Position numbers and translations under genes: made by a program. Below the pieces are notes generated by a model. It saw only the letters and a program-made list of their open reading frames with translations, was not told the DNA's origin and did no database searches. Below, one piece after another: positions 40,384-49,177 of a stretch of 64,000 nt of DNA. The stretch comes from Tatumella ptyseos (GTDB lineage Bacteria; Pseudomonadota; Gammaproteobacteria; Enterobacterales; Enterobacteriaceae): assembly GCF_030552895.1 (NCBI RefSeq), contig NZ_CP130649.1, forward strand, positions 2,976,001 to 3,040,000. The letters are read 5' to 3'. Within the stretch, counting starts at the first letter, position 1, and every line of letters begins with the position of its first letter.

Positions 40384-40423
40384 AGTATATTAGACATTTA
40401 GACGTCTGTACATCTAGTAGTTT
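40384..40423 (-). promoter_or_regulatory. MetJ operator (tandem met boxes)
   Basis: Consecutive 8-bp boxes AGACATTT (40392-40399), AGACGTCT (40400-40407, perfect consensus), GTACATCT (40408-40415) and AGTAGTTT (40416-40423) lie 40-70 bp upstream of the lipoprotein start. A further partial box precedes them. MetJ with S-adenosylmethionine would repress the gene. Confidence 0.85.
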
Positions 40424-40472
40424 AGATTAATTCGGGTACCCTACTCTGATTAAGAGATTTTTGGAAAGTGTC

Positions 40473-40814
40473 ATGGTAAAGCTAAAAGTTATTGTTCCTA
40501 TTATGATCGTTGTTTGTACCGCAATCTGGTGGCTGATGCCCCATTTTACGGATCAAGATAAAGCCTATTATGTTTCACTCTATTGTTTACAACCGACTGG
40601 GTCCGATCAACAGATCCAAGCAAGGATGGAGCAGGCGGTAGAAAATAATAATCAGGATTATGCGCTGAAAAAACGCCATTTCTCCCCTTTACTGGCCAAA
40701 CGAATCCAAGATGCTTGGGATCGCCTCACCCCAGATCAGCAACAACAAGCTCAGCAGCGTGATAAGTGTGCCCAGCTACTCTCAGAAAAACTCAACCTTC
40801 CTGCGCCTCGTTAA
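40473..40814 (+). CDS. Hypothetical membrane-anchored protein
   Basis: A 113-residue protein that I do not recognise. An N-terminal hydrophobic helix (about residues 4-21, VIVPIMIVVCTAIWWLM) would anchor it, leaving a glutamine-rich periplasmic domain with two cysteines (SLYCLQP and DKCAQLL) that could pair. The ATG at 40473 follows GGAAAG; a TTG 12 bp upstream in frame is less likely. It is divergent from the MetQ-like gene and 91 bp ahead of the esterase gene. Confidence 0.6.
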   Translation: MVKLKVIVPIMIVVCTAIWWLMPHFTDQDKAYYVSLYCLQPTGSDQQIQARMEQAVENNNQDYALKKRHFSPLLAKRIQDAWDRLTPDQQQQAQQRDKCAQLLSEKLNLPAPR

Positions 40815-40823
40815 TCTTTTCGC

Positions 40824-40861
40824 ACTGCTTACAGTGTAGTAACAGTCTTGCGGTAAGCAGT
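40824..40861 (+). terminator. Hairpin between hypothetical gene and esterase
   Basis: ACTGCTTAC pairs with GTAAGCAGT around a 20-base loop, starting 9 bp after the hypothetical gene. No T-run follows, so termination is uncertain. Confidence 0.35.
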
Positions 40862-40905
40862 CACCTATACTGTTTACCGTTTATCATGTTCGATAAGGAA
40901 AAAAC

Positions 40906-42657
40906 GTGAAGCGCTATCACCGATTACTCTCGACTCTCCTCACCCTTTGTTCATTGATCATCATCAGCCATAATGCTTGCGCGCATAGCTCCTCATCGCT
41001 AGCAGTAATTAAGCCAGCCATGGCCTGTGGCCAGTTGGTTGGCCAGAAACTCCCGGGTATAGACACGACCATGTCGATTACGGGGGCGAAAGTCGTGACT
41101 CAGGACAATAAAACCTTCTGCCAAGTCACTGCATCACTTTCTCCCGATATCGGTGTAGAGGTAGCGCTTCCCCAGCAACAATGGACACAGCGTATTCTAC
41201 AAGTTGGCTGTGGCGGCTTATGTGGGTCGATCAATCTCTCTTTATCCAACGCAAATGGCTGCTTACCGGCTACACAAGGTCAATTTGTCGTCGCGGCCAC
41301 CAATATGGGGCACTCTGGCAGTATGATGGATGCTTCATGGGCATTGGATCCGCAAAAACGGCAGGATTTTGCATATCGAGCAAATCACCTTACTGCACAG
41401 TTTACCAAAGCATTGACGCGGGCTTATTACGGTCAGCCACAGAAATATGCTTACTTCATGGGATGTTCTGATGGGGGGCGCGAAGCGTTGATGGAAGCCC
41501 AGCGCTACCCAGACGATTTCAATGGTATTACTGCTGGCGCGCCCGCGGCCTATTTTACAGTACAAAATTCGTTCTATCACGGCTGGAATGTCGTTGCGAA
41601 CCAGCGCGCTGACGGTAGTGCTATTCTACTTAAAAATCGTTTAGCGTTATTGCACCAAACCGTTCTGGAACATTGCCCAACGGAGTCAGGCGTAAAAGAT
41701 GGCGTTTTAGCAAATCCTTTTGCTTGCCACATTTCAAGGCATTGGCTGAAAACTTGCGCGGCCAATACTCGCGATAAAAGCGACTGCTTTACTGAGGAAG
41801 AAGTTGGCGTTATCGAGAAACTTTACCAGGGTGCGAAAGACACATCAGGTCACCAGTTCGCTGTCGGCGGATTAATTATCGGGTCTGAACTACGCTGGCC
41901 ATTACCGGACACCGCACAAGGCACTTCGCCTTCGGCCATGATGGCGCTCCCTGCGCTGCAATATGTCTTAACTGTCGATGGCAAGAAAAACGATATCACC
42001 TTAGCGCAATTTGGTTTCGACCAAGCCAATTTCCAGCAGCTGGCCAAACTGGCGCCACTCTATAATGCGACAGATACTAATCTTAAGCCCTATGCCGACG
42101 CTGGCGGGAAGCTGATCCTCTGGCACGGGTTGGCGGACGACTCTATCAATCCAACGGGTACACTTGCATATTATCGTGGGGTCGAACAACAACTCGGTGC
42201 CCAGCGGGCAGCGAAAATGGTTAAACTCTTTTTACTGCCGGGAGTCGGTCACTGTGGCGGAGGTGAAGGGAATGATCAAATCGACCTTCTTACGCCATTA
42301 ATGGCATGGGTTGAGCATCAGCAGGCCCCTCAGCAATTATTAACTGGGAAAGCCAAAGCGACAGCAACACCTCAATCTTTACCCCCAGCGGAGAAACCGA
42401 AAAATACTGAGGAGGCTGCTTCCGTTCAAATGCACGGTATGCAACGCCCCAGTTCTCCGGTCGCCCCCGCTGCAGAGGCGATGCGTGCCACTCGCCCGGT
42501 ATACGCCTATCCCTATATCGCGGTCTACAACGGTAAGGGCGATCCCCTGCAGGCTAAAAATTACCATGCCGTTCTGGGTAACTATCCGTCTGTTTTGATG
42601 GGAGAACCAATTCGCCAGCTTATTGCACCGAATAATTCTTCCCAAGCGACGCCTTAA
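40906..42657 (+). CDS. Secreted tannase/feruloyl esterase-family protein
   Basis: Secreted alpha/beta hydrolase that cleaves phenolic esters (gallate or ferulate type). GTG start with AAGGA upstream; Sec signal to about residue 26 (CAHSS). The tannase elbow is FMGCSDGGREALMEAQRYP, with C187 next to the catalytic S188. The acid is an Asp in WHGLADDS (411 or 412) and the His is H449 in GVGHCGGG, with C450 beside it; the C187-C450 disulfide is the family hallmark. A proline/alanine-rich linker (about 480-525) precedes a tail that replaces the usual RPxCPYP cysteine with Tyr. Substrate cannot be told from sequence. Plant-associated life would fit. Confidence 0.88.
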   Translation: MKRYHRLLSTLLTLCSLIIISHNACAHSSSSLAVIKPAMACGQLVGQKLPGIDTTMSITGAKVVTQDNKTFCQVTASLSPDIGVEVALPQQQWTQRILQVGCGGLCGSINLSLSNANGCLPATQGQFVVAATNMGHSGSMMDASWALDPQKRQDFAYRANHLTAQFTKALTRAYYGQPQKYAYFMGCSDGGREALMEAQRYPDDFNGITAGAPAAYFTVQNSFYHGWNVVANQRADGSAILLKNRLALLHQTVLEHCPTESGVKDGVLANPFACHISRHWLKTCAANTRDKSDCFTEEEVGVIEKLYQGAKDTSGHQFAVGGLIIGSELRWPLPDTAQGTSPSAMMALPALQYVLTVDGKKNDITLAQFGFDQANFQQLAKLAPLYNATDTNLKPYADAGGKLILWHGLADDSINPTGTLAYYRGVEQQLGAQRAAKMVKLFLLPGVGHCGGGEGNDQIDLLTPLMAWVEHQQAPQQLLTGKAKATATPQSLPPAEKPKNTEEAASVQMHGMQRPSSPVAPAAEAMRATRPVYAYPYIAVYNGKGDPLQAKNYHAVLGNYPSVLMGEPIRQLIAPNNSSQATP

Positions 42658-42662
42658 CTGTT

Positions 42663-43601
42663 TTATGGCTCCCCAACGTGCTGCACATAGCGCGAAAGGG
42701 GAGCAACTTTACTAATCACATGATTCTGCAGTAAAAAATCGCCCATTTTCTGATAACGCTCAGCACTAAAGGCTGCACTTTGTTTGGCAAATACCGGAAT
42801 AGTGGCCTGCCAAGCTTGGTGATTCAAAGGCGTATTCATCTCCGGATAGCGTTGAATAAAGGCTTGCCACGCTTGTTGCGGATGCTCTTTGAGCCACGCC
42901 GTTCCTTGGTCCAAGGCATTCAGAAAAGCGTCAACCCACTGTTTTTTCGCCTGGTTTTGCTGAGCCAATAAAATTAATTCATCGTAGGCTGGTATCCCCG
43001 ACTGCTCTGGAAGGAAAACGTTAGGGTGAACGCCCTTATCCTGCAAACTTAACAGTTCATAATTACGATAAATAGTCATCGCGCCATCAATACGGTGGGT
43101 GAGAAGCGCCGTGGTAGCTGCCATGTTTAAATTCACTAAAGTGACTGTACTCGGGTCAACACCAGCGTGGGTCAGCATTTGCTTAATCGCAATATCCTCA
43201 AAACCAGGGATCGCATAACCAATGGTTTTACCTTTAAAGTCGGCCAGGTTATGTATCGTGGGCGATAAAGTCGTTAAGGTATTTAAGGGTTGATCAATTA
43301 AGGTACCGACTCGTATGACCGGTACCTTTTTCTCTACCAAAGTGTAAAGTTGAGGCTGATAACTGATGCCAATATCTGCTTTCCCAGCGGCTAATAGTGA
43401 GGGTACAGAAGCCGAATCAGCCGGGGCGATTAATTCAACATCCAACCCCTGTCGGGCAAAAGCCCCGCTATACTGCGCGGCGAATAATGACGCATGATTA
43501 GGGTTCACAAACCAATCGAGAAGGACCCGCACTTTTTGGGGTGCTGCCTCTACCACCGCCCCCCAACACATCAGCAAACAACCAATAAGTAATTTTTTCA
43601 C
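42663..43601 (-). CDS. thiY: ABC transporter substrate-binding protein, HMP/thiamine-precursor type
   Basis: Periplasmic NMT1/THI5-like binding protein. GTG start after AAGGA; Sec signal to about residue 19 (VEA-APQ). Family segments are VRVLLDWFVNPNHASLFAAQ, the DIGISYQPQ stretch, GYAIPGFED and NMAATTALLTHRIDGAM. Members bind formylaminopyrimidine or related pyrimidine precursors of HMP. It is last gene of the riboswitch-controlled thi operon, which supports the ligand class; the name thiY is by analogy. Confidence 0.8.
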   Translation of the reverse strand: MKKLLIGCLLMCWGAVVEAAPQKVRVLLDWFVNPNHASLFAAQYSGAFARQGLDVELIAPADSASVPSLLAAGKADIGISYQPQLYTLVEKKVPVIRVGTLIDQPLNTLTTLSPTIHNLADFKGKTIGYAIPGFEDIAIKQMLTHAGVDPSTVTLVNLNMAATTALLTHRIDGAMTIYRNYELLSLQDKGVHPNVFLPEQSGIPAYDELILLAQQNQAKKQWVDAFLNALDQGTAWLKEHPQQAWQAFIQRYPEMNTPLNHQAWQATIPVFAKQSAAFSAERYQKMGDFLLQNHVISKVAPLSRYVQHVGEP

Positions 43602-43610
43602 TCTTTATCC

Positions 43611-44348
43611 TTAACTATTAGGCCATAAAAAATAGCGTCGTAACCCCTGTACGACACCGGAGAGTATTACCGCTAGGAGCATTAAGCAGAGTAGTGCCGC
43701 AAAACTAGTCGCCGTCTCCATACGGGCCGTGGATTGCATCATGAGATACCCTAGCCCTTGACTGGCACCTACCCATTCCCCCAACACAACGCCAATCGGC
43801 GCCAAGACCGCTGCCATCTGTAAGCCAGAAAAGAAGAAAGGTAATGCCGCGGGCCAGCGTACTTGCCAAAAACAGCGCCATGGCGAAGCTTGTAATGTGA
43901 TCGCAAGGTCAAGCCACTGCTGCGGAACACGACATAGGCCATCAAATAAGGTCAAACAAACAGGAAAAAAGAGGATTAACGCTGCAACCACGACCTTAGA
44001 ACCAATACCGAACCCCAGCCACAGCACCAGTAACGGTGCCAAGGTAAAGACCGGTATGACTTGGCTTGCCATCACCAACGGATAAAGTAGCCGGCGAATC
44101 CACGCATGACTGGTCATCGCTACGGCGACAACGACGCCGCCGCCAACACCCAATAGTAGGGCTAAGCCCATCTCACTAAAGGTAATTGCCGTTTGCGACA
44201 GTAATAGTGCCGGCTGCTGAATTAAGGCTACCGCGACCTGTTGCGGTGTCGGCAGTAAATAGTCGGGTATTCCTTGATGCGTCAAGAAGACCCAGACGGC
44301 AAGCACACAGCCTAAGAAATAGAACAGGTTACTCAGACGAGATTTCAT
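43611..44348 (-). CDS. thiX: ABC transporter permease, thiamine-precursor type
   Basis: Inner-membrane permease of 245 residues with about six hydrophobic segments and a BPD_transp_1 EAA-type loop (AITLQASPWRCFWQVRWPAALPFFFSGLQM). Its start overlaps the end of the ATPase gene by 20 bp, and thiY begins 9 bp after its stop, so the three are one transport unit. Specificity is inferred from the operon. Confidence 0.8.
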   Translation of the reverse strand: MKSRLSNLFYFLGCVLAVWVFLTHQGIPDYLLPTPQQVAVALIQQPALLLSQTAITFSEMGLALLLGVGGGVVVAVAMTSHAWIRRLLYPLVMASQVIPVFTLAPLLVLWLGFGIGSKVVVAALILFFPVCLTLFDGLCRVPQQWLDLAITLQASPWRCFWQVRWPAALPFFFSGLQMAAVLAPIGVVLGEWVGASQGLGYLMMQSTARMETATSFAALLCLMLLAVILSGVVQGLRRYFLWPNS

Positions 44349-45039
44349 AAGCCTCCAATTGAGTAATCAGCGCGGCTTGTGCGGTAAGAAGCCGCAGATC
44401 ATCGGCAGGACGAGGGGTGTCACCAACAGGTGGAGTCAGCGTCTTTACTTGTAGAGGTGAGCAATGGAGTAAAAGAATGCTTTCCGCTAAGCGGCATGCC
44501 TCAGCCGGATCGTGGGTGACCATAATCACCGTTTTGCCTTTTAACAGCTCGCCAGTTAAGGTCTGCAATCGCAACTTAGTGATGGCATCTAGCATGGCAA
44601 ACGGCTCATCCATCAGGATAACCGGTCGATCACTATAAAGTGTACGGGCTAAGGCCACTCGTTGACGCATCCCTCCCGACAGCTGATGAGGCTTAGCCGA
44701 CAAACGGTGAGCCAGTCCTACTTTCTCAAGCAAATGTTCGGCATGACGGCGAACGACCGGTTGACCAGTGAGCGTTGAGGGCAGTAAGACGTTATCCATG
44801 ACTGAGAGCCAAGGGTACAGTTGATCTTGCTGCCCCATCCACGCTATCTGTGAGCGGTCTGCGTGGATCATTCCCTTCTGAACCGAACGTAGGCCAGCTA
44901 ACAATTGTAAAAGCGTACTTTTACCAATCCCACTCGCCCCTAAAAGGGCAGTCGTTTTTCCCTCAGCAAAGGTCAGGGAGAAGTTATGCAGTAATGGCTG
45001 CTGTGACCAAGAGAAACTCACCTCTTCGAAACCCAGCAT
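44329..45039 (-). CDS. thiZ: ABC transporter ATPase, thiamine-precursor type
   Basis: Walker A is GASGIGKSTLL, signature LSGGMRQRVALARTL, Walker B VILMDEPFAMLD, and the H-loop VTHDPAEA. It is 236 residues. The start at MLGFEEVSFSW is preferred: GGAGAG lies just upstream and its ATG overlaps the thiF stop (TAATG). A 31-residue extension inside thiF in another frame is rejected. Confidence 0.85.
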   Translation of the reverse strand: MLGFEEVSFSWSQQPLLHNFSLTFAEGKTTALLGASGIGKSTLLQLLAGLRSVQKGMIHADRSQIAWMGQQDQLYPWLSVMDNVLLPSTLTGQPVVRRHAEHLLEKVGLAHRLSAKPHQLSGGMRQRVALARTLYSDRPVILMDEPFAMLDAITKLRLQTLTGELLKGKTVIMVTHDPAEACRLAESILLLHCSPLQVKTLTPPVGDTPRPADDLRLLTAQAALITQLEAYEISSE

Positions 45040-46007
45040 TAGGGCTCTCCTGCCGCAAGCAGTACGATATTCTTTAGTCCGCGCTCGCGTAAAAGACGTT
45101 CGGCGCGTGCCGAGCGTAGCCCCGTACGGCACACCAGCACTAAACGTTGATAGGAAGGTGCCGTCCAGTGATGCAACGATTGTAACGGTACGCGGACCGC
45201 TGAGTCCGTCACGCTATGCGGTGCTTCATCACGATCCCGTAACTCAACGATCAGATCGGTCTTTAACAGTTGTCCGCGATCGATAAAATGCAGTGTTTTT
45301 TCGATCGGCTCCTCAGCGGAGTCGAATCGAAATTGATTAAATTGCCAATCGCTAAAATTATACTTAACTAGCAAACCTAACGGAGAGGGCGTGCTCTGTA
45401 ACACCCAACTTAGTACCATCTGAGCTTGGGCCGCGGCGATACAAGCGACAACGGGGCCCATTACCCCAGCGGTTTGGCAGTTGCCTGCCGTCGCGGGTAA
45501 ATGTGGAAATAGGGCTTTGTAACTTGGTGCTCCGCCACAAAATCCTCCTACATAGCCTTGAGTACCCAGAACTGAAGCACTGATTAACGGTAATCCGTGG
45601 GTCAAGCAGGCGTCCGAAAGGAGATAAGTGGTGGCAAAATTATCGGCAGCATCGACGACGATATCGATATCCCGTAGTGCCTCGCGCACTATACTGGCCG
45701 TAATATGGGTGACCTCAGGTTCGATCAATACCTCACTATTGCATTGGCTTAGATGTGCTTGGGCACATAGCGCTTTAGCTTTACCCACATCTTGCTGAGT
45801 GAATAGCGTTTGCCGATGTAGATTGTGCAGGGCCACACGATCCGCATCATACAGTCGAATCTGGCCGATACCTGCCCCAACTAATTGGGGCAGCAACGTC
45901 GCACTCAAACCACCCGCCCCCACCACCAGTACCTTAGCCTGTTGCAGTCGCCGTTGTCCTTGCTCACCTATTTCCGGTAGCTGCATTTGTCGTTGATAAC
46001 GTTGCAT
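45039..46007 (-). CDS. thiF: ThiF-like adenylyltransferase fused to a rhodanese domain
   Basis: Adenylates the ThiS C terminus and helps load sulfur for thiazole synthesis. The N-terminal E1-like domain (about 1-235) has GAGGLSATLLPQL, DADRVALHNLHRQTLF and DAADNF; C177 in GNCQTAGVMGP is the likely acyl-persulfide cysteine. The C-terminal part (about 238-322) is a rhodanese domain with C293 in VCRTGLRSARA. The zinc-binding cysteines of E. coli ThiF are missing (PSYKALFP in place of CYRCLFP, and no C-terminal CxxC). It sits 10 bp after thiG. Confidence 0.88.
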   Translation of the reverse strand: MQRYQRQMQLPEIGEQGQRRLQQAKVLVVGAGGLSATLLPQLVGAGIGQIRLYDADRVALHNLHRQTLFTQQDVGKAKALCAQAHLSQCNSEVLIEPEVTHITASIVREALRDIDIVVDAADNFATTYLLSDACLTHGLPLISASVLGTQGYVGGFCGGAPSYKALFPHLPATAGNCQTAGVMGPVVACIAAAQAQMVLSWVLQSTPSPLGLLVKYNFSDWQFNQFRFDSAEEPIEKTLHFIDRGQLLKTDLIVELRDRDEAPHSVTDSAVRVPLQSLHHWTAPSYQRLVLVCRTGLRSARAERLLRERGLKNIVLLAAGEP

Positions 46008-46016
46008 GACGGCTTC

Positions 46017-46775
46017 CTAAATCAAATTCGCTAAACCGAATAATGGCGTAGAGGGCTCTGCCATCTCGCGTTGCGCCATCAATCCCGCATGGTAGGCGGT
46101 ATGTCCCGCTGAAATGGCTTGTCCAAAAGCTTGGGCCATCGCCACTGGGTCACGTGCTTTCGCCACGGCAGTATTGAGTAAGATACCGTCGAACCCTAGC
46201 TCCATCGCTTGCGTTGCATGAGAGGGCGCACCAATCCCAGCATCGATAATCATCGGGATTTCCGGAAAAGCAGCGCGTAGCGCCTGCAATCCACGTAAAT
46301 TATTCAGTCCCTGTCCCGATCCAATTGGGGCTCCCCACGGCATCAGCACTTGGCATCCTGCCGCTAACAACTTTTCACCGACAATGCGGTCTTCGGTGGT
46401 GTAGGGAAAGACCTGAAAGCCCTCGGCACATAAGATGTTGGCAGCTTCAACTAAGGCGAAAGGATCGGGTTGTAAGCTATCGGCATGCCCAATTACTTCT
46501 AATTTGATCCACGGTGTATTGAAGAGTTCACGAGCCATATGAGCCGTCGTCACCGCCTCTTTTACGCTGTGGCAACCCGCGGTATTGGGTAAAATATGTC
46601 GGTTGTGTTGACTTAATAGTTCGCGGAACGCCTGCCCACCAGTCCCTTCACGCCGTAGACTGACCGTAATCACCTCAGTGCCTGACGCCTCAATGGCTGC
46701 ACTCAAAATAGCCGGTGAGGGGTAACCCGCGGTGCCCAATAAGCAACGTGAAGTTAACGAGGTACCATAAAACAT
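46017..46775 (-). CDS. thiG: Thiazole synthase
   Basis: Builds the thiazole phosphate from deoxyxylulose 5-phosphate, dehydroglycine and ThiS thiocarboxylate. It is a TIM barrel with the Schiff-base lysine in WIKLEVIG (K91), [14 protein letters not shown] for phosphate binding and [14 protein letters not shown]. Two starts overlap the thiS stop: GTG 46778 and ATG 46775; GGAGGG lies about 7 nt before the ATG, so 46775 is used (252 residues). Confidence 0.95.
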   Translation of the reverse strand: MFYGTSLTSRCLLGTAGYPSPAILSAAIEASGTEVITVSLRREGTGGQAFRELLSQHNRHILPNTAGCHSVKEAVTTAHMARELFNTPWIKLEVIGHADSLQPDPFALVEAANILCAEGFQVFPYTTEDRIVGEKLLAAGCQVLMPWGAPIGSGQGLNNLRGLQALRAAFPEIPMIIDAGIGAPSHATQAMELGFDGILLNTAVAKARDPVAMAQAFGQAISAGHTAYHAGLMAQREMAEPSTPLFGLANLI

Positions 46776-46778
46776 CAC

Positions 46779-46976
46779 TCACCCTCCCTGCATCGGTGAG
46801 AGGGCTTCAACACGCATGCCCTCTCGAAGATTGAACGTGGTATAACCGCCTTTTGCAACAAACTGGCCATCGACAGCGCAGGCGACTACCGTACTATCAA
46901 TCTGCTGTTCGAGTAGTAGGCCCGCTAACTCAGTTGCCTCGGTCACCACAGGCTGACCATTAAGTAAGATTTGCAT
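46779..46976 (-). CDS. thiS: Sulfur-carrier protein ThiS
   Basis: Ubiquitin-like sulfur carrier of 65 residues. It starts MQILLNGQPV and ends with the essential Gly-Gly (SPMQGG), which ThiF adenylates and converts to a thiocarboxylate. It overlaps the end of thiO by 17 bp and runs into thiG, consistent with tight translational coupling. Confidence 0.95.
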   Translation of the reverse strand: MQILLNGQPVVTEATELAGLLLEQQIDSTVVACAVDGQFVAKGGYTTFNLREGMRVEALSPMQGG

Positions 46977-47904
46977 TGCTCTTTTCCTTCGCTAACTGTT
47001 CAACAAGTTGCTGTGCGACCATCGGGGCTAATAGAAAACCGTGGCGGTACATACCGTTCAAATAAAAACGGTTGTCTTGATAGTGAAAACAGGGGAGATT
47101 GTTGGGATAAGCCGGACGTAAGCCACTGGCGGTCTCGATAATTTCCGCCTCCGCCAGTGCCGGATGTAAGGTATAAGCGGCACTCAATAACTCCATCGCC
47201 GCCCGCGCACTCATACCACGATTATCGTCAGTCTCCACCATCGTCGCGCCCAGCATGAATTCTCCAGCACCGCGTGGTACCAGATAGCAAGGAAATCGAG
47301 GATGTAATAACCGGATGGGCCGTGAAAAATCGAGTTCATCACTACGCAAACGCAGCATTTCACCGCGTACCGCACGCAGCGATGATAGATCTGCCCGAGC
47401 CTTAATTCCCCGACAATCAATAATCTTGCCGCTGGGCTGAGAGGAATGAAATACTACGCCTTGCTCCTGTAACTGCTGGGCGAGGGAAGCTAAGGCTTGG
47501 CGAGGATTGAGGTGCCCTTCTTCAGCAAAAAAAAGCCCGCGATCAAAGCGTGAGCCAAGTTCGGCTTCAAGCTCCTCTGGCTTCACCCACTGATGGTGGA
47601 TTGTTTTACTGGCAAAAACGTGAAGTTCTTGCTGATCTCTAGCAGGGGCAACCACCAAGGTTCCACGCTGTTGTACATCAGGTACGCGCTGTTGCCACCA
47701 GGCAAGCGAGTGCTGCCCAAGCGTGACAACCTCGTTGGGGGCGCTCTCTGCTTCACAATAAGGCGCTAACATTCCCCCTGCATACCATGATGCGGTGGGA
47801 GAGTCAGGCTGCTCGATCAGTTCAACCTGTTCGCCCTGTTCGACTAATAGTTTTGCTACGCAGAGTCCGCTTACGCCGCGACCAAGAACACTCCAGCGAC
47901 TCAT
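46960..47904 (-). CDS. thiO: Glycine oxidase ThiO
   Basis: FAD-dependent oxidation of glycine to dehydroglycine, the oxygen-requiring route used instead of the ThiH tyrosine lyase. The dinucleotide fold is GRGVSGLCVAKLL at about residue 8; ASWYAGGMLAPYCE and the C-terminal SGLRPAYPNNLP and GMYRHGFLLAP are typical of ThiO/DAO proteins. It is 314 residues. The only possible start is the ATG at 47904, which lacks a good ribosome-binding site and overlaps the stop of a 12-codon leader ORF. It heads thiO-thiS-thiG-thiF-thiZ-thiX-thiY behind a TPP riboswitch. Confidence 0.93.
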   Translation of the reverse strand: MSRWSVLGRGVSGLCVAKLLVEQGEQVELIEQPDSPTASWYAGGMLAPYCEAESAPNEVVTLGQHSLAWWQQRVPDVQQRGTLVVAPARDQQELHVFASKTIHHQWVKPEELEAELGSRFDRGLFFAEEGHLNPRQALASLAQQLQEQGVVFHSSQPSGKIIDCRGIKARADLSSLRAVRGEMLRLRSDELDFSRPIRLLHPRFPCYLVPRGAGEFMLGATMVETDDNRGMSARAAMELLSAAYTLHPALAEAEIIETASGLRPAYPNNLPCFHYQDNRFYLNGMYRHGFLLAPMVAQQLVEQLAKEKSNANLT

Positions 47905-47939
47905 TGTCTGGCCTGAGTGGTAGAGAGGAGAAAATACAT
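47901..47939 (-). CDS. 12-codon leader ORF upstream of thiO
   Basis: ATG at 47939 with AGAGG six nt upstream, encoding MYFLLSTTQARQ and ending in a TGA that overlaps the thiO ATG (ATGA). thiO itself lacks a Shine-Dalgarno and has no other usable start, so translation of thiO may depend on this leader. It lies between the TPP riboswitch and thiO. Confidence 0.5.
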   Translation of the reverse strand: MYFLLSTTQARQ

Positions 47940-48030
47940 GGATGGCCTCTTAGTGAGAGACCCAGATAAGGCAGAGGGAATAAGACACTTACCCTTTAAG
48001 GGCTATGCCAAGTTGCTCATCGGCAACCCG

Positions 48031-48129
48031 TCTTCCTACGCCAGTATTAACTGGGTCAGGTTCAAAGGGTCGCTGCACGGCGTCATACGCTCACAGCCTC
48101 TCAGTCTCTTTACGCGAGACTCCCCCGAC
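48031..48129 (-). promoter_or_regulatory. TPP riboswitch (THI element)
   Basis: The minus strand carries the conserved THI-box parts in order: GGGGGAGTCTCGCGT, the CTGAGAGGCTG core, GACCCTTTGAACCTGACCC, and CCAGTTAATACTGGCGTAGGAAGACG. This layout is diagnostic of the thiamine-pyrophosphate riboswitch. A GTTGC/GCAAC hairpin (about 48011-48030) and a CCCTT/AAGGG stem follow before thiO. TPP binding should shut off the whole operon, most likely at translation of thiO or its leader ORF. Confidence 0.97.
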
Positions 48130-48210
48130 TTTTATTTAGTTGTAATTGAGGCAAGCCTTCGCGTCAAGTACCAATATAGAACTGTCACAGCGCATGGCAC
48201 GCCAATCCAC

Positions 48211-49080
48211 TTATCGTCCTTTCTTTTGACGCCCCGGCTTAGTGAATTTTTGCCGTGCGGGCGGCTTTTTCGTTGAACGAGCAGGCATGACCGGGGGGGC
48301 AATATCTGGTCTTTTAAGGGCTTTTTTCGCCGGTTTTTTCTCAACCGGTTTATCCTCTGATGAAGAATCTTCAATCAGGTTAAACAGGTCAATTAACTCG
48401 TCATCAGTGAGATCACGCCATTCCCCTACAGGGATACCTGCCAGGCTCACGTTCATAATGCGGGTACGTTCAAGTTTAGTCACTTCAAAACCAAAGTGAG
48501 TACACATCCGACGGATTTGCCGATTTAAGCCTTGAACAAGAATGATACGGAAAACATGCGTATCGAGCTTTTTAACTTTACACTTCTTCGTTACCGTTCC
48601 CAGAATAGGCACACCCGCGCCCATTCCACGGATAAATTCGTCGGTGATCGGTTTATCTACCGTCACGATATACTCTTTTTCGTGGTTATTTCCGGCACGT
48701 AAAATTTTATTTACCAAATCGCCATGGTTAGTTAAAAAGATTAGACCTTGAGAGTCTTTATCCAGCCGACCAATCGGAAAAACACGCTTACTATGATTGA
48801 CAAAATCACCGATATTATCGCGCTCTGTCTCTTCCATAGTGGTGACGATACCCACCGGTTTATTGAGCGCGATTAAGATCAAGTCATCTTCACTACGGGG
48901 TTCGATCAGCTGACCATTAACCATCACTTTATCATCAGGATAAACCTGAGCCCCAACAGCGGCGCGTCGTCCATTAATGAAGACGTTACCCTGTTCAATG
49001 TAACGATCGGCATCGCGACGAGAGCAAATACCGCTCTCACTAATATATTTGTTGAGACGTACAGATGTGTTAGTCAGCAT
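48211..49080 (-). CDS. rluF: 23S rRNA pseudouridine synthase RluF
   Basis: Makes pseudouridine 2604 in 23S rRNA (and a tRNA-Tyr position in E. coli). An S4 domain (about 1-65, [16 protein letters not shown]) is followed by the RsuA-type catalytic domain with the Asp in [19 protein letters not shown] lysine-rich tail (about 235-289) is like E. coli RluF. The start at [11 protein letters not shown] has GGAGGA just upstream; a 49-residue extension in frame lacks homology. 289 residues. Confidence 0.95.
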   Translation of the reverse strand: MLTNTSVRLNKYISESGICSRRDADRYIEQGNVFINGRRAAVGAQVYPDDKVMVNGQLIEPRSEDDLILIALNKPVGIVTTMEETERDNIGDFVNHSKRVFPIGRLDKDSQGLIFLTNHGDLVNKILRAGNNHEKEYIVTVDKPITDEFIRGMGAGVPILGTVTKKCKVKKLDTHVFRIILVQGLNRQIRRMCTHFGFEVTKLERTRIMNVSLAGIPVGEWRDLTDDELIDLFNLIEDSSSEDKPVEKKPAKKALKRPDIAPPVMPARSTKKPPARQKFTKPGRQKKGR

Positions 49081-49143
49081 GGTTCCTCCGAAAAAACGGA
49101 CTATACCTGATTTTTTCGATGGTTTCGAAAGAAGTGTGTGAAT

Positions 49144-49172
49144 AGTCGGGGAAGAGAAACCCTTCCCCGACT
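49144..49172 (-). terminator. Hairpin after the PLP aminotransferase gene
   Basis: AGTCGGGGAAG pairs perfectly with CTTCCCCGACT around a 7-base loop, 6 bp after the aminotransferase stop. No T-run is present on the minus strand. Confidence 0.55.
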
Positions 49173-49177
49173 GAATG

